Assembly: GCA_905221605.1 (NCBI GenBank)
Contig: CAJNDS010000957.1
Location: 402,501 to 466,500, forward strand
Origin: Symbiodinium natans
Taxonomy: Eukaryota > Sar > Dinophyceae > Suessiales > Symbiodiniaceae
Direction: 5' to 3'
DNA: 64,000 nucleotides
This document shows, piece by piece, positions 61,978 to 64,000 of the stretch (positions within the stretch are counted from its first letter, which is position 1; each line of letters opens with the position of its first letter). The notes under the pieces were generated by a model. It saw only the letters and a program-made list of their open reading frames with translations. It was not told the origin of the DNA and ran no database searches. Position numbers and translations under genes: made by a program.

Positions 61978-63480
61978 GGGGAGAGAGGGAGAGAGAGAGT
62001 GAGAGGGAGCGTGCGAGAGAGAGAGAGAGAGAGCAATGTGAGAGAGCATGTGAGAGAGCAGGGAGAATGTGAGAGCCCTTCCATGGCGAGAGCAGGTGAG
62101 AGAATGTGGAGACTCTGCTCTCCTCGGACTTCACCCGGCGCATGCGGGTATGACGCCCCTCACCTTATTTGGGTTTCGTCTTTAGCAACTTGCAGGCACA
62201 TATAGGCACAAAGACGCACGTATGCAACACTGGGAAACCTTCCAGCTGCCGCTCTTTCCGAGGTGCCGCAGGTTGCGCTGCACTTGGTCCACTCGTGCCA
62301 CTCCCTTGGTGAGTTTTGATGCAAGGGCGATCAAGAGCTTCGTGTGGTAAAAGGCCAATATTAGCCTTGAGCGATGCCTTGCGATGCCTTCTGCATCCAA
62401 GCAGCGAGAACAGGCAAGGCATCGGCTCTGGGCCACCGCAGGGACGCGTCTCCTTGCTGCTACCCTTACCTCAGGGAGAACAAGAGAGAAAGCGTGTTTG
62501 TACAGTCTGCAGGCGTTCGGTCTCGAACTGTCTCTGAACTCATTCTTGTCTCAGAGGGGGATCCCTCTCAGAAAGGAGAGCCCTTTGAAAGGAGCCCTTT
62601 GAGAGGATCTCTGAGGTGCTGCAAGGTTTCAGGGCTCGCCGCTGTGCAACGGTGCTCGGTCGATGTGCCGTTCTCGTATCGCCTGAACGGCAGATGAACC
62701 GTGGAAGCGTTCTCTGGTGTCCTGCACAGCACGGATGCCTGATCCACCTGGCTCTGGCAAACGCTCCACTGAGTCCACGCGGAGAAGACACAGTCCTCCC
62801 AGGTACCAAGAGGACCAAGAGGAGAGAAAGCTGAGAAGCAAAACCGCAGAAAATGTGCGCGCGCGCGTGTGCTTTTGGATAGGGGAGCGCTTGTGTGGGG
62901 AGACGTCCATTCGAAGTTAGCTCTGCTTCGGGTCTTTGGATGAATTTCGGGGGTTGCGTCAAGGACGCTAGCATGTGCCCTGCGTGCCCTCTCCTGCTGT
63001 TTCTTCAGGCATTCTGGCTTCGGCTCTGGCAAAAGCTCGGACTCCATCTTGGATCCATAGCATGGCAGGCCGCACTCATTGTTCCGCACCTCCGCTTCAC
63101 ATCGCTTCACATCAAAGCTCACAAATATGCTGCTACAAAGTGCACAGCTTGTGCTTCCCGCCTGGATACTTCTGTGTCGAAATCGGAGGCCGATACAGTC
63201 GGCGCCATCATACCACCTGAGATCTGGCAGACCAGGACTCGGAGAGGGGACCCAGTCACACTCCCGCAAACACCCACCTGCTCCACTCAGTGAAAAGGCA
63301 GTCAACTGGCGTGCAAGCAACACACCTCACAGACAGCGCGTGGCATCGCATCACAGCCACATCACACTCTACGAACAAAAGGAAGCAGGATGGCCGTGCC
63401 TTCTTTGCTCTGGGCAGTCATCCCACTGCTCTTCGCGGCCATCACACACGTGCTGTGGTGGAGCCTTTGGACACTCACAT
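51543..63480 (-). CDS. multi-TSP1 (thrombospondin type-1 repeat) single-pass membrane protein, many exons
   Basis: One minus-strand gene is inferred from an ordered chain of exons that encode thrombospondin type-1 repeats with the WxxWSxC and CGGG/RxR signatures. Exons with visible repeat content lie near 63.3, 63.2, 62.8, 62.3, 61.85, 61.15, 60.9, 60.67, 59.85, 59.7, 59.6, 59.15, 58.9, 58.6, 58.0, 57.85, 57.65-56.1, 56.0, 55.85, 54.83, 54.0, 53.77, 53.4, 53.2, 52.73 and 52.47 kb. Then comes a helical exon (52.2 kb), a transmembrane exon (51.9 kb) and a C-terminal exon ending at TAA 51543-51545. At least 20 repeats can be counted. The protein is probably a surface adhesion protein. The N-terminus and signal peptide were not found, so the gene may start near or beyond 63.5 kb. 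Confidence 0.72.
51840..51992 (-). CDS. transmembrane exon of the TSP1-repeat gene
   Basis: Minus strand reads VVLAFFGGFLALSAAIGLAG followed by VLQRLRRPAGNQALLAIHLR. One clear hydrophobic helix is followed by Arg residues, as expected of a type I protein with an internal tail. It lies just downstream of the last TSP1 repeat. Confidence 0.6.
52175..52283 (-). CDS. juxtamembrane exon of the TSP1-repeat gene
   Basis: TTTGCAG acceptor, then TRPVNAAMSGSAHRHLIQKY and RTLYSRTRSLEEGQMKETEG. Between the last TSP1 exon and the transmembrane exon. No repeat motif. Confidence 0.45.
52440..52513 (-). CDS. TSP1 exon
   Basis: Reads SAWSSCSASCGSGGKRKRSR: the Trp-Ser-x-Cys, CGxG and basic strand of a TSP1 repeat. 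Donor possibly GC after ATCAAG. The matching repeat end (EVLCSTMQCDV) lies in an exon at about 52700-52760. Confidence 0.65.
53083..53110. repeat. (CT)n microsatellite
   Basis: Short CT run in an intron of the TSP1-repeat gene. Confidence 0.85.
53743..53799 (-). CDS. TSP1 exon
   Basis: Reads DCVLSAWSSWEDCSATCDGG, a classic repeat start, with a donor near the CDGG residues. Its end-block (ALQEVSPCNP) of the preceding repeat is at about 53985-54029. Confidence 0.7.
54814..54850 (-). CDS. TSP1 end exon
   Basis: TTGCAG acceptor then ETKFCNVDVHCQPD, the Cys-x-x-x-x-Cys end of a repeat. Confidence 0.5.
55792..55899 (-). CDS. TSP1 exon
   Basis: TCTCAG acceptor and GTGAGC donor. It reads INGLWADWEQWSPCSRTCGG then GVTFRHREVG. 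Both Trp residues and the CGGG are present. Confidence 0.75.
55985..56033 (-). CDS. TSP1 end exon
   Basis: CATGCAG acceptor then EVLPCNVGVCHENC. Completes the ninth repeat begun at the end of the large exon. Confidence 0.6.
56107..57654 (-). CDS. large exon with nine tandem TSP1 repeats
   Basis: A 1.5-kb open exon that begins DCRWGDWSDWGDCTHCGGQR after a GTCAAG acceptor. Repeat starts follow at YCVWSEWSGREC, DCTFGAWSEW, DCQVSEWTQWSHC, PCVMGQWQEWGDCSTTCGEG, DCEFDAWSDWSDC, DCAVSEWTEWDNC, DCQVSGWLEWGRCSASCGPG and DCVWDEWEDWSQCSRSCGGG. Six-Cys spacing and C-mannosylation-type WxxW motifs are conserved. In contrast to the rest of the gene there are no introns between these repeats. It ends near KPCDDK, where the donor may be a non-GT site. 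Confidence 0.85.
   Translation of the reverse strand, partial: DCRWGDWSDWGDCTHCGGQRTRHRIIEQLPTLHGKLCDEEDAKEVSNCTSYCHDRKYCVWSEWSGRECAETCGATTTMRNRILKLVDLADDFLFVGDKHSGCLGSQLDVATCPSKQDCNSECVPVDCTFGAWSEWNEPTCVGLCERQRVVSQMSNECGSPCSGALQETKKCQSTCEAPEDCQVSEWTQWSHCSNATGHMGGQRYRRRDVRQPPKRGGLACYGDLEQTKACKGELPEPCVMGQWQEWGDCSTTCGEGFQSRERSIKQLADDGGTQCNGRLAEVKECHAGFWEDCGLGSEQDCEFDAWSDWSDCSFVMQRERSRDFKKRALLGGLPCMGPMHELETCHHAPVDCAVSEWTEWDNCDRSCGSAHARRQRQITQFPKHGGSLCPSDLVQMKACHLPSCDLKDCQVSGWLEWGRCSASCGPGQQSRVRAVINLREPGGFGCFFSVAESQACQGGDGEGGAVACAADCVWDEWEDWSQCSRSCGGGLMKRSRQVKTLPSEGGKPCDDKETR
57803..57888 (-). CDS. TSP1 end exon
   Basis: TCTTCAG acceptor, then VLQPSSSGGRPCNGTLTTVR and GCSPIPCH, and a GTGGAT donor. 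Completes the repeat begun at 57989-58046 and precedes the nine-repeat exon. Confidence 0.7.
57989..58046 (-). CDS. TSP1 start exon
   Basis: TTTGCAG acceptor, then DCILQDWSEWSECSVTCGG, and a GTGAGC donor right after CGG. Confidence 0.75.
58262..58305. repeat. (CT)n(CA)n microsatellite
   Basis: Adjacent CT and CA runs in an intron of the TSP1-repeat gene. Confidence 0.9.
58590..58665 (-). CDS. TSP1 start exon
   Basis: Reads DRDCRLSLWSSWSECAWG. Good WxxWSxC motif. Adjacent intron has a CACGTGACGGC direct repeat (58552-58583). Confidence 0.6.
58880..58975 (-). CDS. TSP1 exon
   Basis: Reads AWSECSAYCGNGFQKRRRSL then ATLPTACG. CGNG and the basic strand are typical. Confidence 0.65.
59115..59205 (-). 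CDS. TSP1 end/start exon
   Basis: Reads KEVTFCNIMPCSGECIDGNW then SSWSATRL: the end of one repeat and the start of the next in one exon. Confidence 0.65.
59550..59615 (-). CDS. TSP1 start exon
   Basis: Reads VVDCQWGGWLDWSDCTKTCG then GG. Confidence 0.7.
59690..59742 (-). CDS. TSP1 end exon
   Basis: CCCAAG acceptor then ACDGTTVELKACEIKPQEA, the closing block of the repeat begun in 59798-59911. Confidence 0.55.
59798..59911 (-). CDS. TSP1 start exon
   Basis: GCCAG acceptor, then DCALGDWDDWSVCSQETGEG and FAKRTRELTPATGDG. A GC donor is likely. Confidence 0.7.
60839..60947 (-). CDS. TSP1 exon
   Basis: GGTCAG acceptor, then WTACDKSCHGGQTYRHRRLM and RYNSYGGACPTSSLKE, and a GTGACA donor. A repeat end (EVSPCNTQACV) lies further downstream near 60650-60690. 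Confidence 0.65.
61135..61195 (-). CDS. TSP1 end exon
   Basis: Reads RLMEADACAPQATLQCS, the closing Cys pair of a repeat. Confidence 0.45.
61790..61912 (-). CDS. TSP1 end/start exon
   Basis: Reads RCEDYLSGQTCDDALMETKA then CSVESCPSQDCQISNWAKL: end of one repeat and start of the next. Confidence 0.65.
61915..62035. repeat. (GA)n microsatellite
   Basis: About 120 bp of GA-rich repeat beside a TSP1 exon. Confidence 0.92.
62235..62305 (-). CDS. TSP1 exon
   Basis: Reads EWHEWTKCSATCGTSERAAA then GR, with a GTTTCC donor. Confidence 0.65.
62748..62795 (-). CDS. TSP1 start exon
   Basis: 48-bp exon with a TGGGAG acceptor and a GTGGAT donor. It reads DCVFSAWTQWSVCQSQ. Confidence 0.7.
63040..63225 (-). 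CDS. TSP1 exon
   Basis: TCTCAG acceptor, then WYDGADCIGLRFRHRSIQAG, and later CEAEVRNNECGLPCYGSK. It continues the repeat begun by the 28-bp exon at 63278-63305 and holds its end. Confidence 0.6.
63278..63305 (-). CDS. 28-bp TSP1 start micro-exon
   Basis: GCCAG acceptor and GTGGGTG donor around VDCLFTEWS. It splices naturally to the exon at 63225 (WYDGADC). Confidence 0.55.
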
Positions 63481-63622
63481 AGACTCGCGGCATCACGACG
63501 TGAAAAAGCAACAACGAAATGAAGAACTGGAGCGCAGCGCCTCTTGATGGTGATGGTGATAATGGAGGTGCTCCACATGAGGGACCTGGGTTGGGACGTG
63601 GCGTGGACATGGCGGTCGACTC

Positions 63623-63930
63623 ATGATACTCATGAGATATGACACGTCCCCCCAGCCGATTGTGCCAATGCCCACCTTCGTCGGCGGGAGCTGGGCGTCG
63701 TCGAAAATGATGTGGTGGTCATGGACAACTTGTACATCCTCTTCGTGCAGGAGAAGAACAAGGCCAAGGCACAAGGCATTCGCACGGCAACTAGCACACC
63801 CCACCTGACCAAGATTGTCCATCCATTCGGCAGGAACCTACCAAGACTCTTGAGGAAGCTACTCTCTCGGGACAAAGGGACAAAGAAGCAGCCCCGGTGC
63901 GGCCTCCGATGCATCAAGAGGTTCTTGTGA
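63623..63930 (+). CDS. possible plus-strand exon, unrecognised
   Basis: A plus-strand frame open from about 63650 to TGA near 63930. It reads ELGVVENDVVVMDNLYILFV, QEKNKAKAQGIRTATSTPHL and GRNLPRLLRKLLSRDKG among other segments. Composition is protein-like. It would be on the opposite strand to all other host genes here. No motif was recognised. Confidence 0.33.
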
Positions 63931-64000
63931 AAGGTGTACATGTGCCCAGTCTGGCTTGGCTTCACCCGAAGTCACGTGGTCACCTCCATATGTCGCCTGA

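Noticed and set aside
1-64000. tRNA, rRNA or snRNA genes
   Set aside because: No cloverleaf or conserved rRNA/snRNA sequence was recognised by eye; a covariance-model scan would be needed to exclude them.

Overview
This window looks like nuclear DNA of a dinoflagellate, probably Symbiodiniaceae-like. Four things point there: TTTAGGG-type telomere-like arrays, long terminal repeats that carry a sequence matching the 3' part of the dinoflagellate spliced leader, intron-rich genes with GT-AG and apparent GC-AG introns that mostly read in one direction, and a Ty1/copia polyprotein with CCCH and CCHC zinc fingers. There is no sign of bacterial operons.

Layout. (1) 1-15 kb holds split genes on the minus strand: an OTU-type cysteine protease (about 3.2-4.8 kb), possible exons near 7.5 kb, an ankyrin-like exon near 8.5 kb, and a GT-A glycosyltransferase (about 10.5-14.3 kb) with an N-terminal signal anchor. 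(2) 15.06-45.46 kb is one nested stack of insertions in a telomere-like array. The outer layer is a minus-strand Ty1/copia element (15191-45274) with LTRs and a TAGGG target duplication. It is split inside its RNase H domain by a 20.4-kb insertion (16500-36904). That insertion is bounded by a perfect 8-bp target duplication, imperfect terminal inverted repeats and inverted arrays of a roughly 24-bp subterminal motif, but it encodes no recognisable transposase. Inside it lie about 1.8 kb of degenerate TTTAGGG repeats, a second LTR element on the plus strand (18461-27289) with gag-like ORFs but no pol, a possible single coding exon, and several satellites with periods near 97, 143, 240 and 23 bp. 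(3) 45.6-50.7 kb holds exons of one or more unrecognised minus-strand genes. (4) 51.5-63.5 kb is one large minus-strand gene for a membrane protein with many thrombospondin type-1 repeats, one transmembrane segment and a short tail.

How the parts relate. The two LTR elements have different LTRs but share the LTR start, a primer-binding site and leader matching the anticodon arm of initiator tRNA-Met, the polypurine tract and the integration site phase. The pol-less element is therefore plausibly mobilised by the pol-bearing one. The pol-bearing element carries, besides gag, protease, integrase, RT and RNase H, a region resembling a C5-DNA methyltransferase and a region resembling a 2OG-Fe(II) dioxygenase. 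Exon limits are inferred by eye from reading frame and splice consensus. Frameshifts in the retroelements may be real decay or assembly errors.
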